Assembly (NCBI GenBank): GCA_951799425.1
Contig: OX637405.1
Coordinates: forward strand, 31,293,635 to 31,357,634
Direction of reading: 5' to 3'
Source: Ilex aquifolium
Taxonomy: Eukaryota > Streptophyta > Magnoliopsida > Aquifoliales > Aquifoliaceae
Length of the DNA stretch: 64,000 nt
Positions within the stretch are counted from its first letter, which is position 1, and each line of letters starts with the position of its first letter. The notes under the pieces are model-generated. The model made no database searches and was not told the origin of the DNA. It saw nothing but the letters and a program-made list of their open reading frames with translations. A program made the position numbers and the translations under genes. Positions 45,974 through 59,549 of this stretch are shown here, one piece after another.

Positions 45974-48041
45974 GACTCTTGGCGGCTGAATGAGACAGGA
46001 AGAGCAATAACTTCCTACATCTGAGCACAGCCGCAGCAATTGCGTTATGCCACTTGTCTAGACATGTATTGGTCTTGTGGAAGCCACCATAATACTCTCC
46101 CGATGTGAATGACCTATCTTTGATCAGATCGAATAAGAAATTAATCAAAATATACAAAAATTAATTCGAAACCTGTTGAGCAGTAAACAAAAAAATATAT
46201 ATCTATGTATATATAAAAGAGCAAAGTGCACATTTGTTAGTTTCTATTGAAGAGCAAATGGTCAATTGGGTTCAAGCTTCAACCCCTTCTCGATTTATTG
46301 AAATTCTTGTCTATTCAACGATCAACATGAAGTTTTGACAAAGCACAGTTTGCATGGTTAGAGGTACGTATCACTGACTTCTTTTTGTTTGACTTTCTCC
46401 GTTATCGTATTAAAAATTATTATTTTTTAGAATAAAATTATAATTTTTTGAACTATAAATTACAATTTAGAAAAGGTGTATGATTAATTTTACAATATTG
46501 TGATTGATTATGATAATTAAAAATTAAATTAAAAATTTTAAAAGTTAATTTACAGAGAAAATAAGAATTACAGAGAAAAAAAAAAATACAGAGAAAATAA
46601 GAATGCAAAAAAGCTCTAAATATGGATAGGATACTGAGGTGATTATTTGAGATGTGAGGGTGGGTCAGGGTCAGTGTTTTTGTAGGGTGATTATGGAGCA
46701 GAATCGTACGAGAGGGGATGAAGAAGGTCATTGTGATATTCATCCAGTGCCGACCTTTTCATTACTTATATGTGTGGCCTACAATCCAGAATGCCCCCAC
46801 AGATTACAACACATACATACGTTGGTAGTGATTATCCTTTAGCCGGTAGTGATTCATGCATGTTTGACTTGTAAAAAGTGTTCTCTTTTTCATAAAAGAA
46901 ACCATGAGCATGTTGATGCACATGTACAACACATACATACGGATCTTGCAGAATTTGATAGTTAGTATATCTCCAAGTTTTACAATTTTTGAGGATTTTT
47001 AATACCAAGTTTTTTGAATTTATTTATAACAAAAAAAATTACAATTTTTAAAGTTTGAATTATAAATTTTTTAAGTCAAGTTATTATTTTTGTAGTAACT
47101 TTGTTATCGATATTAAAAATGTTAAAGATCGATCCTAACATTTTTAAGATTAATTACAAGAAACCATGAAAGTTATTAAAAAAAAAATCACAAACTATTT
47201 TTTTTTTTTTGGTACCGTAGCCTTCTCCATATGGTTTTCATGCCTTCACCCTTCAAATTTAAGTTCTCTTCGAAAATCAAAATTTCATTTCAATACATAA
47301 TTTTGGTGAACTTGAAAACGAAAATATTTCGATAATATTTCAAAAACATTTCAGAAATAAAATAGAAACGAAGAAAATTTTGAAAATTAATGTCGAAACA
47401 CCTCGAAATCTACCAAAACACATTAAAACATAAGATTTTTAATATTCAATCAATGATTCGATCAATTTCTATGAAAACGGAAATTATTTTGACCGTTTCG
47501 AAACGAAATTTAGTTTCTTGGTTCTCTTACACTAGTAATACCTAAATCACATGCCCAGTGCCAATCACCAACATACAGAAAGAAGAAGCACCATGGATAG
47601 AAGTTCAATGCAACAAATGGTATATCAATGATTACTGGCTACCAAAAAGGGATTGTTTCATCATAATATAATACCAATCACCATGCAATATCAGAGCCAT
47701 TCTTAATGTTGATCTGAATACAGCATTTCAATGTATCTATCTATGTCTGTTGTAGAAAGATATATACAAATAATAGAACTTGGTGATATAATAGTACTCT
47801 AGTTGCGAGTGCTGTGGGTGTATAACAATACTACATCAAACGAACACTATATCAATACACAAAGCAAATGAATGCACAACGAGCACCCACATCCCAACCA
47901 GGATTTGGATGTTGCAAACTCTCCCTTTGGGAGACAAGAGATGTCATTCAACCAAATGGAAGCTTCAGAATTCTTGACTGCAGATCTTCAGAAGAGAGAC
48001 CAACCTTCTCAACTCAGCCCAACAAAAGCCATCACTATTCT
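45974..48041. other. Spacer between WRKY promoter and FBL3-like gene
   Basis: About 2 kb of AT-rich sequence. The left part is the distal WRKY promoter, and the last few hundred bases would be the 3' untranslated region of the FBL3-like gene. CACATACATACG is repeated at about 46810 and 46930. No other gene or bounded repeat was recognised. Confidence 0.45.
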
Positions 48042-51000
48042 CTATTCCACATCTTCCAATTGTAGCTTCCAGCACTTTGGGTCTAATTCGGCCTGTCAAT
48101 CATACAAATATGATTTCAACAATACAGTTTAATCTGATTGAAACTACATAGCCATATCAACTTCAAACTGAGAAGTCTATGATTTGTTATCTCATGAAAA
48201 ATTGGTGAACCTCATAACAGATAAAAGCACACCTGAAACACTTTATCCCTCCATTGAAAAACACAACCACGAGCTTCTAGATGTTCAAAAAGGCGTTGAG
48301 GCAACAATATTTTGAAGGATGCCTGGAGCTTCACTTTTGTTAGCCCACCACATGCCAACAGTGTAGCTGCTAATCCGCTAGGAGTCAACCCCTTCAGGTG
48401 GAGGACAGTCATGCTCTGTAGACAGCTGATTCTGGCCAGGGACAAGAGCCCGACATTTGTGACAGAGGTATATGACAAATTTATCTGCACATGTTTGAAT
48501 AAACAACTACTGTTAGATATCTGTTGCTTTAAAGTCTGGTTTGTTACGAAACAAACAGATATGATAGGGACTGTGCCTGTCTGAGGTATTGAGAAAAGTG
48601 AGCCAGTGGAATCATTCCAGAATCATTGATGTTGTAGCACTTCTTGATGTCAAGCTTGGTAAGTTGCTTACATCCCACAGCAATAGCTGCTAAACCTAAG
48701 GATGTGATAAGAGGACATCCTCGACTTTCAAGTGTTTTTAACTTGGTACATTTTCCCAATGATATCAAGGAGTGATCAGTAATCTCTGTACAATATGCCA
48801 TATTAATCATTTCAAGGCCAGTGCAACCACGAGCAACCTCTAAAATACCCGAGTCCGTAATCCCTGCAGATCTGAACAACAGAACCACATTCAATAAGTA
48901 AGAACATGATGTGCTAAGAAAATGTTGACATGACTGAAATAACATTGAGAACAAAAATAGCAGATCAACCCAATGCCTAACTTTGACCCTCAGACAGTTA
49001 CTCTTCTATGTAGAAATCTAGTTTGCCTAACTGAGGCAGAAACTTGAAGCATTAATCAGGATTAGAGTATAACCTATGAAGCACGGATACAGATACGGGA
49101 TACGGATACGATATGATACGGATACGGCGAAGATACAACTATAATAAAATATATTTAATATTTTTATTATTTTCAACCAACTTAATACTTATATATTTTG
49201 GTAGTTCTTGAACATACAATAAGGAAAATTAGTAATTCTTTTTAGTTTCAAGAAAATATATATCGTATCACTATGGTATATTTTCAAAGTGAAGTGACTA
49301 ATTAAAGGAATCAAAGCTAATATTTACCTAGTATTTAGAAGTAATTTTTGCTAAGATTATAATGTAATAGCTTTATTTTATGCTCTTTTGGCATGTAATT
49401 GTAGATAATACTTAAGAAACATTCATGTGCCTTTAAAGTAATATGAATTTTTGTTAATGTATTATATGGTATGTGAATTCAAAAAGAAATGATAAAAATT
49501 CAACTCAAAAATTATATATGTTGCTCGACCACAAAAATATCCGTGAAGTATCCTAATATTTAATTATTATCGGATACGTAAAAGGTATATCCGATACGTA
49601 TCTTCGAGTATCCGATACGAGTACACCAATCTCAACAAAGTATCCGTGCTTCATAGAGTATAACTTTATATCTCAAATAACGTACTGCGAGCCAGAGCTT
49701 CGAATGATTATCACCCCAATCCCCAACCCTCCCAAAAGACAAAAAGAAACACTTTTTTTTTTATGCTGATCCAATTCCATATATCAACAGTGTTGCTTTG
49801 TTAGATAATTTCCTCACTGGTCATAAAATAAATTTAAGAAATGATTCTCAGTCTGATCAGTGCAAATTTATTTGTAAATATCTACACTGCTTCCAATGAC
49901 ATTGACCATCGTACATTGAATCCTATGATAACTGAGAATGTCCATGCTCCTGACCAGTTCTTTCAAAAGAGAAACCTAATATAATAACACACAAGTCATG
50001 GACAGCAACTTGCAAACCTGTATAAATCAAGCTCTATAAGCTTTGAGCAGCACATGCCAATGTACGTAATCCCCTCATCAGTTATGTTTAAGCAGATTCC
50101 TAACTTCAAACTGGAGAGTTTGGAACACCTTGAGATGGACTTCAAGCCTGTGCACACAAATGACATGAGTATACCAGCAAATAACATAATTCCAAATTAT
50201 CCCAAGTTAGGCAAAAAGGGTAAACCTTCATTGTCAATTTCATTATCTGTAAGGTCAAGCTCCTCAAGAAAAAGGCAACGCTGTCCAATCAAAACAAAAG
50301 CTTCTCTTGGAACCAGGGTGCATGACTCCATCCTGAGGGAAGTGAGGGAGGCACAAGAATTTGTAATGTGGGCAATTGAGACATGAGTTATCTTGCGGCA
50401 ACATGTAATGTCTAGCTTCCCCAAGTCTTTGTGCTTTGTTACCAGGGAGGAGAGACCTTCATCTGTCACTCCCAAGCATTTACTTAAGCTTAGCTCTCTC
50501 AGTGATACACACCAGTTTCCAAGGGCCTTTAGCCCAGAGCATGTAACCGGGCAACCATCAAGTTTGATTGACTGCAACATGGAAAGCTTTTGCAAACTAT
50601 CAGCAAGAGCGAGAGTCACCTGAACCACCACCAGTTGTAGACAATGAGCTAATATTAAAACCTTCACTACGAAAAGGAGGCAAATGTATTAAAAGGCTTA
50701 CAGGAGAACCATATGCTAAGACAAGTTGCCGTAGAAATCCAGTGCTGCTGGTTAGAGAAGATATACCAACATGACTAACATTCTGACAACTTGACATATC
50801 AAGTATCTGTTAAAAACAACATAACCTTAACAGTTAACAATCAAATATGAAATAGAAACATAATTTAAGTTTCAATTGGATGACTACACTATTCCTTTGC
50901 TCAGTACAAGGAATGCACGTGATATTCCATGAAGAAATAAGATTTGAAATATCATTCACCAAAAAAGAAGCTTTAAAATCATAATCCTATGATACTGTTC

Positions 51001-53641
51001 ATAGTATAGGACAAATTTGATTGCTTAAGGTGAAAACAGAAGCATAGAGAAAGCATTAAGTTTTAACTTATTTCTCCTTTTTGGAAATGACATTCAGCTT
51101 TTCAAAGGTGGAGTTCATATATAACAACTGCATCTTTGCTTCAAAGTTAAGCTAGAGGGATGCGATGCGACAAAAGACTGTCACAAAAGTTCAGTCACTT
51201 CCGCAATGAGCGATACCTCTAGTGATTTGCACCCTTGTTTGAAGGCTGCAAGATCATCATCATCAATACCAAAGCACCCTTCTAAAAATAAATCTTTGAG
51301 ATATTGCAAATTTAAGATCGCCGGTAAGCATTTATTTGTTATCTGCAACATGAAAATGAAAAAATAAATGACAAGAAGATTTTTCCACATGTACCCAACA
51401 GTAAAGCAAACAGAAGAAGCAAACTAGCTGATTAATAATAAGATAAAAGGCATGTAGCCACTATGGAAACAACCAAGAAAGATTATGCAAGTCACATGGT
51501 AATTCACCATTTAACACAATAATAATGGAACATTTGGGAGAAGAAAATTTCCAACTGAAATTACTCTCATCAAGTATGTAAAATAATGGCAATTATAATT
51601 TTCAATTCAAATACCTGTAGTTCTTATTACATGCTTTACCCAACTCCAGCAACATACAACAGGAACATGGACAAAATATTTCAAATGCTGACAATGTCTA
51701 ATTCCATCTGCATGCTAGATATAGTGACTATCAGACCTAAGCATCAGTTAATCTATCCTCAATTTCCAGTTAAATTTATATCCATCACATGTAGCAAAGC
51801 CTCCTCAGACACAGAATCAAGAAGGCACCTAAGGTCAGATTTATTTACCATTTGTAATTGATATGGCTGGTGCAAATTAGTCTAGCTTTTATTTGACCTT
51901 AGTCTTAAGCAAGAAACAAATGGAATCAGATTTTTCATACCACATATTATAGCCTTACGAAAAATCTGGAAAAGCCAATCACCACTATATAATGAGCTAC
52001 TGAACTGAATTTAATGAACTTCTAACGTGGGGTAGTTAGTTATCATATATTTGCTATTATGGTTCCATAAAGGTATAGCCATATCACAATGGGAATCAGA
52101 CAATCATACAAAAAAAAAAAGAAATTCATAATTCACTGTCTTACAGAATAAAATTACAAAATCATATGAAAACCATCTAAATACACCAAAAAATCCGTTA
52201 ATCATACATTAATTAATTTAATTACAGTTAAATATTCACTTTCATATATAAAAAAGAATTGGTGGAGCTCTAAGGTGCACACCATAGACTTTCTCGATCT
52301 CGTGTTAGTTAACTTAGCTTGTAGAACATTAAAATGTATTTGCTCAATTTAGACACCCATGACACATGCTGGGTATGTGTGTATTGTGTTGTATCTGCCA
52401 AATGATGCTCGTCCAACTCCAACACCTCTATGAAGTTGACTTGCTACTAAAAACAGTATTAATTCCTTACCATAATATTTCATAAAAATATATTTTTGAA
52501 CAAACATTGCCTACTTTGACAGCGCCACGAAAAGAATCAAAAGACAAGAATATTACAAACAATACCTTAACTCTATGATATCAATTAATCAATACATGCC
52601 CAATATAGAAACCCTATAACTTCAAAAATAAGTACTGTATCCAATCATCAAGAAGAAAAAGGACATAGCATCTCAACAACAAAAAAAAAAAAAAAAGACA
52701 TAGCATCTCAACTAATCATAAAGACACCCTAAAACAAGGACTGAGGCAAATGGATCAATCTGGTTAAAGTCAAACTGAAGAACCATATCTATAAGACTTT
52801 CTAGATCCAAATCAAGTCAAGAACAGTAAAACAACTAAACTATGCAGAGAACACATCAATCATTAAGAACAATACATATTGCACCAGTTGGATTCAGATT
52901 AAAACTAGAAGGTTTAAACAGTTACCCTTACTCTATACATAAGAAAAAAAATGCAACATTAAGCATGTTCCGGAACAAGAAAAAAAGTTTCATTACCGGC
53001 AAGTAGGAGAGATCCAAGCTGCGAATCTCCTTACACTTTACAGCAATCAAATTCACCCCTAAGTCACCAATACCAACACACCATTTCAAGCTTAACAGCC
53101 TCAACTTCCTACACCTAACTGCTATACACCCAATCCCAATATCTGTAATACTCTTACACCTAGCCAACCACAACCTCTCCAAATTCTTGGCTTCGGCAAT
53201 AGCAGCAGCCGCTGAGTCCCTCAACTCTGTCGCATTTGATAAATCAATCTCAACCAAATTAGTGCAGTTTGTCACCAAATTTGACAGCCCCACATGAGTG
53301 AAAAACTTTGACCTGGATAGATCGATTGACCTCAACTTGTTTTTACAAACAACCGATATGACATGAAGCGAGTTATCTGTAATTCGAGGACACAGAGACA
53401 GATCAAGATGGGTTACATATGGGTATCGGTGCAGAATTTTGGTCAAATGCTCTGAACGGAGAGGTTTAAGGGTTCTACGGTGGCGAGACTCGATTGCATA
53501 GAAAGATCTGCATATAAGAGAAAATGACTTTTTGTCAAGTGGGTTGTCATTGAGATAGTCTAGAATTGAAAAGACTATTTCTTCGGAGAGACGATCAAAG
53601 TGGTTGTATTCGGATTCAACGATTGATTTCTGCTTCTTCAT
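48042..53641 (-). CDS. FBL3: F-box/LRR-repeat protein 3-like (SCF substrate receptor)
   Basis: Eight exons, 53641-52997, 51342-51217, 50806-50702, 50619-50226, 50147-50018, 48871-48577, 48484-48233 and 48092-48042, join in consistent phase into 665 aa. I remember that as the length of Arabidopsis FBL3. An F-box lies at residues ~15-60 ([31 protein letters not shown]). About 18 cysteine-containing LRRs follow, such as [36 protein letters not shown] and [17 protein letters not shown]. The protein ends [17 protein letters not shown]-box proteins of this type recruit substrates to an SCF E3 ubiquitin ligase; the target is unknown. All introns are GT-AG except the one after 48577, whose donor appears to be GC. 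The short last exon is easily missed. The 1146-bp fifth intron contains a hAT MITE. Confidence 0.93.
49074..49656. mobile_element. hAT-type MITE in an FBL3-like intron
   Basis: 583 bp with perfect inverted ends CTATGAAGCACGGATAC and GTATCCGTGCTTCATAG, flanked by the 8-bp duplication AGTATAAC (49066-49073 and 49657-49664). Both sub-terminal regions are rich in GGATACG motifs. The 8-bp duplication fits the hAT superfamily. There is no coding frame. Confidence 0.88.
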
Positions 53642-55358
53642 TGTCAAAAAATCTTGAAGCTTAATGGGTTTTAGAGAGGCTAACGATTTAAGTTTCTAAC
53701 AGCTCAAAGTTTATGACTTTGTTGCTCTAATATAGGTCTTTCATGGTGCTTTTTGAAGGGTTTGAAGCTGAAGAAAAAGGGAGTTGAAGAGATATTGAGG
53801 TAAGGAGGCTGAGAAAAGGAAGATGAAGATGAAGATGATAAGGCTGAAGTTTTGTGCTTTGATATCAGAGATGGGTTGGAAGATCCAGAGGTAAACCAAC
53901 CGTCAACAGAAAACATATTATTGGGTTTGGTTTGAGCGTTAAGAACTGATAAGAAGAATAGCCCAATTACCCTATCACCCTTCTTGGCTTTTTCCAAAAG
54001 TTTGTTAGGGATGATGTCTGCTTTTTTGGTTAAAGACAAAACTACCCTCTGGAGATTCTACCGAAAAAATATCTTTTCCATTTGCAGTTAAAATCAGAAA
54101 TTTTATAGCAATATCTTGTACAGAAATAAAAACAAATCAGGAAACTAGCATTGTTTTTTTTTTGATAACCCATAACCCCCCCCCCCCCCCCCCCCCCAAA
54201 CCGAACTCATTTGAATAAGTCCATTTGGTTAAAACCAAAAATCATGAAATAAGACATTTTTAGCTTTAATTTCAGATGAATTTCTCTCAATTACATTTGA
54301 TAATAGAATAGGACGACTTGCTCTGACTTTTGAAGTGATCAAACGAAATTAAAGATTGATTCAAATATTGAATCTCAAATCTCTATAAATAACTAATGGT
54401 AAGGTCTCCATGCCCATCGTAAACTATGTTCATTGCTTGGGCAAAGGACATATGAATATACCGATCCAACCAAGTGAATGTCTTATTCAAGGACCATCAG
54501 ATCTGTTGAGATGTTGTTGATAACATCTATATTGAGATCGAGAGTAGTTTGGCCTAGAAGGCCTCCCTCTCCTTGCTTAGTAAGTAGTAATAAGGCTATT
54601 TTGGTCATTTAGGGGAGGGTGGTTTCGTATTTTGATAGTGCATTGATAATGCCGTACACTGAAGGACAGAAAAGGATGGGCGGTAAATGGATGGTGTTGG
54701 CGAGGGTAGTTTCGGGACATAGAAAAAGTCATTATCAGTACTTGGACTGGTTCATTCGGTGGAGAAACCATATGAGGAAGGACATATTCAAGTCCGGACA
54801 GTACGTTTTTATTTTGTTTTGAATTTTGAACCCAATAAATAAATAAATAAATAAATAATAGTATTTATCCTGGGTAGAAAATTTGTGGGTACAGGTTAGT
54901 GCTTTGAAAAATAATATTAATTAATTTCCAATATGGAAATAAATATTCCTTTCCACTACGTAAGGCCGTACTTATGAGTGGCTCTGCGAGAGTACCAGCC
55001 TTACCCTGATAAGAACGGCTAGAGAGAGGGAAAGACTTTTTGGACAGAGAGAGACTTTTAGAGAGGGAAAGTGGGGTTGGAGTCAAAAAGAGGGGAGAGA
55101 CAAGTATGGGGTGAGGTAGGGGAGGTGGTGACTGATTGCAGGGCCCTACGTATAGCATCTTGCCAAGAGAAGAAAGAAAGAGAGTTGTGGCCATATTTAC
55201 TATTAGGACCATTGCTGTTATGTGAATTTACTTTGATGCTCTCAATTTGGAGGAAGGTTCTCGATGACTTGGTGAGAAGGTTAGGTCCTATTTTGGGGCA
55301 TTTACGCATGGGAACACGTGGCTGACATAGAATAGGGCATCCAATGAATGATAGATTA
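53642..55358. other. Upstream region of FBL3-like gene and spacer
   Basis: The left ~400 bp is probably the 5' untranslated region and promoter of FBL3-like. An open frame there (53704-54039, minus) is Ser/Phe-rich and not conserved to my knowledge. A run of 22 C residues lies at 54176-54197. An (AAAT)n tract is near 54836-54858, and a GA-rich segment at 55020-55100 shows open frames without recognised homology. Confidence 0.45.
54176..54197. repeat. Poly-C tract (22 bases)
   Basis: An uninterrupted run of C, unusually long for a plant nuclear spacer. Its length may be unstable or affected by sequencing error. Confidence 0.8.
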
Positions 55359-55745
55359 GAGCATCTCCAACAATAGGAGCTATTTTAGCTACCCAAAAAA
55401 CAACTTTTTCTATTTTAGCTACTCACTTTTTCAATACACACTCCAACAGATTCTCTATATTTTTAACTACTCCTTTTAAATATTATTTATCATCCCTTTT
55501 GTATTATATTTTTTGGGAATAGCGAAAGGGAGAAAGAGAGAGAATGGAAGAAATGAGAGGAAGAGAGAGAAAATAATATATATTATGTTTACATATTGCT
55601 ACAGTGATGCTCTATATTTAGAGCATCACTGTAGCAAAAATCTATTTTACAGCATATGAACATAATCTGTTGGAGTGCTGTTTTTGGCTTTGGTTAGCTA
55701 AAATTTGCCTATTTTGGCCATTTGAAGCTTCTGTTGGAGATGCTC
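55359..55745. mobile_element. PIF/Harbinger-like MITE
   Basis: 387 bp with inverted ends GAGCATCTCCAACA and TGTTGGAGATGCTC, flanked by TTA (55356-55358 and 55746-55748). This is the classic form of a Harbinger/Tourist-like MITE in dicots. Sub-terminal TTTTAGCTAC and GTTAGCTAAAA also pair. There is no coding frame. Confidence 0.85.
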
Positions 55746-58700
55746 TTAGGAATAGGAATACATTACTTGGGTATTTATTAACTATGAAGCTGAGAAGATA
55801 AAAGAGATATTCTAATTTTCAGTGCTAGAGGCTAGAGCCTACACGTCTTCTTTCTTTTTCTTTTTTTTAATTGTAAAAATTAAATTATTCATGTCAAAAT
55901 TAAAATATTTATTAAAAATAAATCTCTTATGATATAATCCTATAAAATTATTAAAATTTAAATAAAAAAGAATCTAAATATATGTAGAATCAAAAAATAT
56001 TAACCACTCAAAATAATCTCAAACAGATTTAATCAAAGAAAGAAAGAAAAAAACGAAGACGAAGTTTCCGAGGAAGTTTCCTACGAAAAACAACGAAACT
56101 CATAAAGACAAGTCTAATATCATAAACTCAAAAGTAAAAAACTAACAAAGTTATTGCCGATTTTTTTTTTAACCCAAAAGCTTCTGCCTTTACATATTAC
56201 AATTATAAGTAAAGACTTTAAATATTAAAGAGCTCTAAACATATTAAAAAACTAATAATACCAATCATATTATAACTTTAATTAAATTACTCAAAATTAA
56301 CTAGAATATTTTATCGGTCAAAACTCTTAAACCCATTAAAAATTTAATTATAAATTAATACTAAATAAATAAAGAATAAAACACTTGGATAATTTGTGTC
56401 AAACTCCAACATAATTCATAGCACAAATTCATGAATCTAATATAACATAGCACAAATTAGAGGATTACAAATATATGTACACTATTGAAGAAGAAGGAAA
56501 GAACTCGAACCCAAATTATCCAAGACAAATAAAATTTATTTTACACTTACGAAAAAGTTGTTAACAATGAAAAAAATACTTTATAACTCAAATAGAATTT
56601 AAAATTTAAAATTTAAATACATATAATAGGACCCATTCATCTAAGATATGATATATATTTGAATTATAATTTTTTGAATTTAATTTAAATATTATAACAT
56701 TACTCTTGAAAATACTGTGGAATATTAAGGGGGACAAATGCGTGTGAAATTGCCCCTGCATGAGTTATTGGGGTTCGAATCGGAGTAACATGTCTTTTGA
56801 CCTTTGATGTTATGCAATGGCTAAACACGTTCTAGATTAGTATTAATGTTTTGTGTAGGCGATATCCACGTGCTTAGACAAGTTTCCTTCCATTCCTTTC
56901 TTTTTATCCTTTCTCCTTTGGGTTAAAAAAAAAAGATATTTTAGCACTTGAATTTATACATTATGGTAGTAGTAGAACCAACCAAGCCATCCTTTGTAAG
57001 AGGGACCCGAAAAGTCTTCTATATTGTCTACAAAGAAATTCAGAGAAAGCACCACCAACAAAGAGCACTGAAAAAGAAACTCTTTGTACCATCCGCTTCA
57101 CCCGTATCTCTCTCTCTCTCATAATGCATGGATACAAATCTTAGTGAAGACTAAAAACATTATGAGGTAACACATTCAGTTAAGGGGTTTAAAGCATTTG
57201 CTAGATTACTGCAGACAAAACTGAACACAAATTGAATTTATGTTATGTTTTTGAATGTCCACAGGAATCTTCATCTGGGTAAGCATTTGCTATATGCCCC
57301 CAAACAACATTAACTTTCACAATTATTTATCCGGAATAAAGGTTGATGGGGAACAAATATTCCATAGCTATGACAGATTATCCAGGATAAACTGGCATCA
57401 ATTCATCTAGACAGGCATTACTTTAACTGAAATCCAAAAGAAAAAAAGTGGATAATTTTCAGGGGAGGTGAAGACCCAAGGGTCAAGACACTAAAGTACC
57501 ATATATCAAATAACCAAATGAGACAGAGAAACATCCTCTATCAGGTATTATATCTTCTTATAATACAAACAAGCTGGGGAGGAACTATCTAAATGGATGT
57601 TTAAGAATAGAGTCTCAACTCTCCAGATATAGTCTTTCACCATATGACCAAATCAATATTGTGGCGACCAAGTCTACTCCCTGGTCTCCAACCCAATCTG
57701 AACCCTTGGATTGTAAGAGTAACTTCATTTCGAACTGAAGATCATAGTAGCTTAAAGCACACAAACTTGTGGATTCAGGCATGAATCTATCGTAAATACA
57801 AGCCTCAGCTACTACACTTCTCATCCTACGGGTAATAGAAAAATTGCACAGTGAAAATACTGGCCAGCATCACTCAATAACCAAGACAAAAATTAATAGC
57901 TCAAATTGTTGTTTGTCTGTGATTGACTCTATCAGAAAAAGCATTTATAACACGGAAGACAAACAAACAAATTTGACAGGATGTATTGAGGTTGTAACAG
58001 GAACTTCCATGGATGGAATGATGGGCACCCATGAAGGTGAAACAGCACAAATTGAAGGGACCCTGCAAGATGGAGAATAAAAATGAGACTAAATTATCCT
58101 GAGATGCTCAATTAACTTGGGCTACAATTTGATTGTACATGAACATGCAAGTGAGACAGTTGAAAAAACAATCTGGAAATCCACAACTAGGAACGGGCAT
58201 ATGATACAAATGTTGTCTTCAGTGCCTTGCCCAACAAATGCTCTTCACTTCAGAAGTTATCACCCGTTTTTCACATTACTTAAACCCCTAAACCTATCAT
58301 CTAGTCCTTAAAAGGTCTTCTCTCTTAATTTCGCGCTCATCTACTTTGTTTCATTTTTTCTGATCTTGCCACTAATCCATCTTGATTATGTGGCGAATAA
58401 GGAACTTATTGTCTACCCGTCACCAAGAATGGCCTATGTTCCAAGAACAAATGGATACCAATACAGTCAGCACCTACCATAGAAACGATGCCTACTGTTG
58501 ACAATGTGGCTACTATTCAAAATGCACTTGCTGAGTGGAATTCTGGCGTGACTAAAGTTGCAAATAATGCGCTGTTTTTTTTTTCTTCATGCTAATGGCC
58601 TATGTTAGGGTTGCTACTACTGGGGTTAGCCTTATGATTCAGATGTTGCTGATGCTTACATGCAACCACCATCGAAGATGGTGCTTGAAGCGAAGATCTT

Positions 58701-59549
58701 GAACCAAATAACAATCCCCAGTTATCGGGGATCGGGGCCTTTTGAAAGATACTTAATCAGGGTTAACAGGCTTACCTATTCTAGTACCACAAGTGGGGTT
58801 CAAGGACCCCAGGTCAAAATTAAGTTTCAGGCTGAAGAATAAGTTTACATTTTGTATTGTTTCATGATGAAGCATCATCTATTTATGAGTCGGTGACCTG
58901 AGGCTTACTAATACAGTTGGGCTAAAGTTTAACATGAAATAGAATCTTTAGTACCCACATATGCATTACTATAGTTTTAGCCATCAAGCTTTGGTGGTAA
59001 AGGCCTCAACTATTCTGGAGCAACTGCCACTTGAAACACATTGGGTGTCCTTGATCAGGATGAGATATTTGGTTCAGAGACAGAGAGAAAGAGATTTTTC
59101 CATTCCGATGATTGACAAAAAAGGGAAGTCTTACCCCAACAATATGCTAAACTTATAACCCCAATATCTAACTTGTTGCAACATATATGTGAAAGAGTCC
59201 TAAGCATACTGGGGTAAGGCTAAGTATATTTGACTTCCCCATACCCCACAATGGTGGGAGCCTAGTACATTGTGTCACCTTTTAGTTAAGCCATGTGCAA
59301 GGTGGAATTAACAATGACAAGTTTATGGAATTCAGCTTTCCAATTTGACAAATAAGAACAAAAAAGGCAAACAAAAGGCACGTGAAGTTATCAATAAACC
59401 ATTTCCGTCCAAAATTCTTACAATATAGAGTTAATGGAGGTTTAGATAAGGACTTCAGTGAATAGCATGCCACAACAAACAAACACTACCCGTTTCAACT
59501 TACTTCCAAATTGTAATCGATAGAACCGCCAAGTTGATTGAATCAAGAC
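55746..59549. other. AT-rich intergenic region
   Basis: About 3.8 kb. The first half is strongly AT-rich with no gene. Between 57100 and 59150 composition is more balanced and several short frames occur (57615-57824 minus, 57844-58080 plus, 58660-58842 plus). None has a recognised domain or can be joined into a longer gene. The last few hundred bases would be the 3' untranslated region of the Sel1-like gene. Confidence 0.45.

Noticed and set aside
53704-54039. 111-codon minus-strand frame upstream of FBL3-like
   Set aside because: Low-complexity Ser/Phe-rich composition in the expected 5' untranslated region; no conserved motif.
55058-55325. Overlapping open frames on both strands in GA-rich sequence
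   Set aside because: Purine-rich composition removes stops; no domain, no splice partners.
56755-56800. tRNA-like GGTTCGAATC box
   Set aside because: No acceptor stem, D arm or anticodon arm could be fitted around it.
58380-58842. Possible exon or pseudogene (frame ending at 58842, plus strand)
   Set aside because: No recognised homology, no plausible splice partners, stops in adjoining frames.
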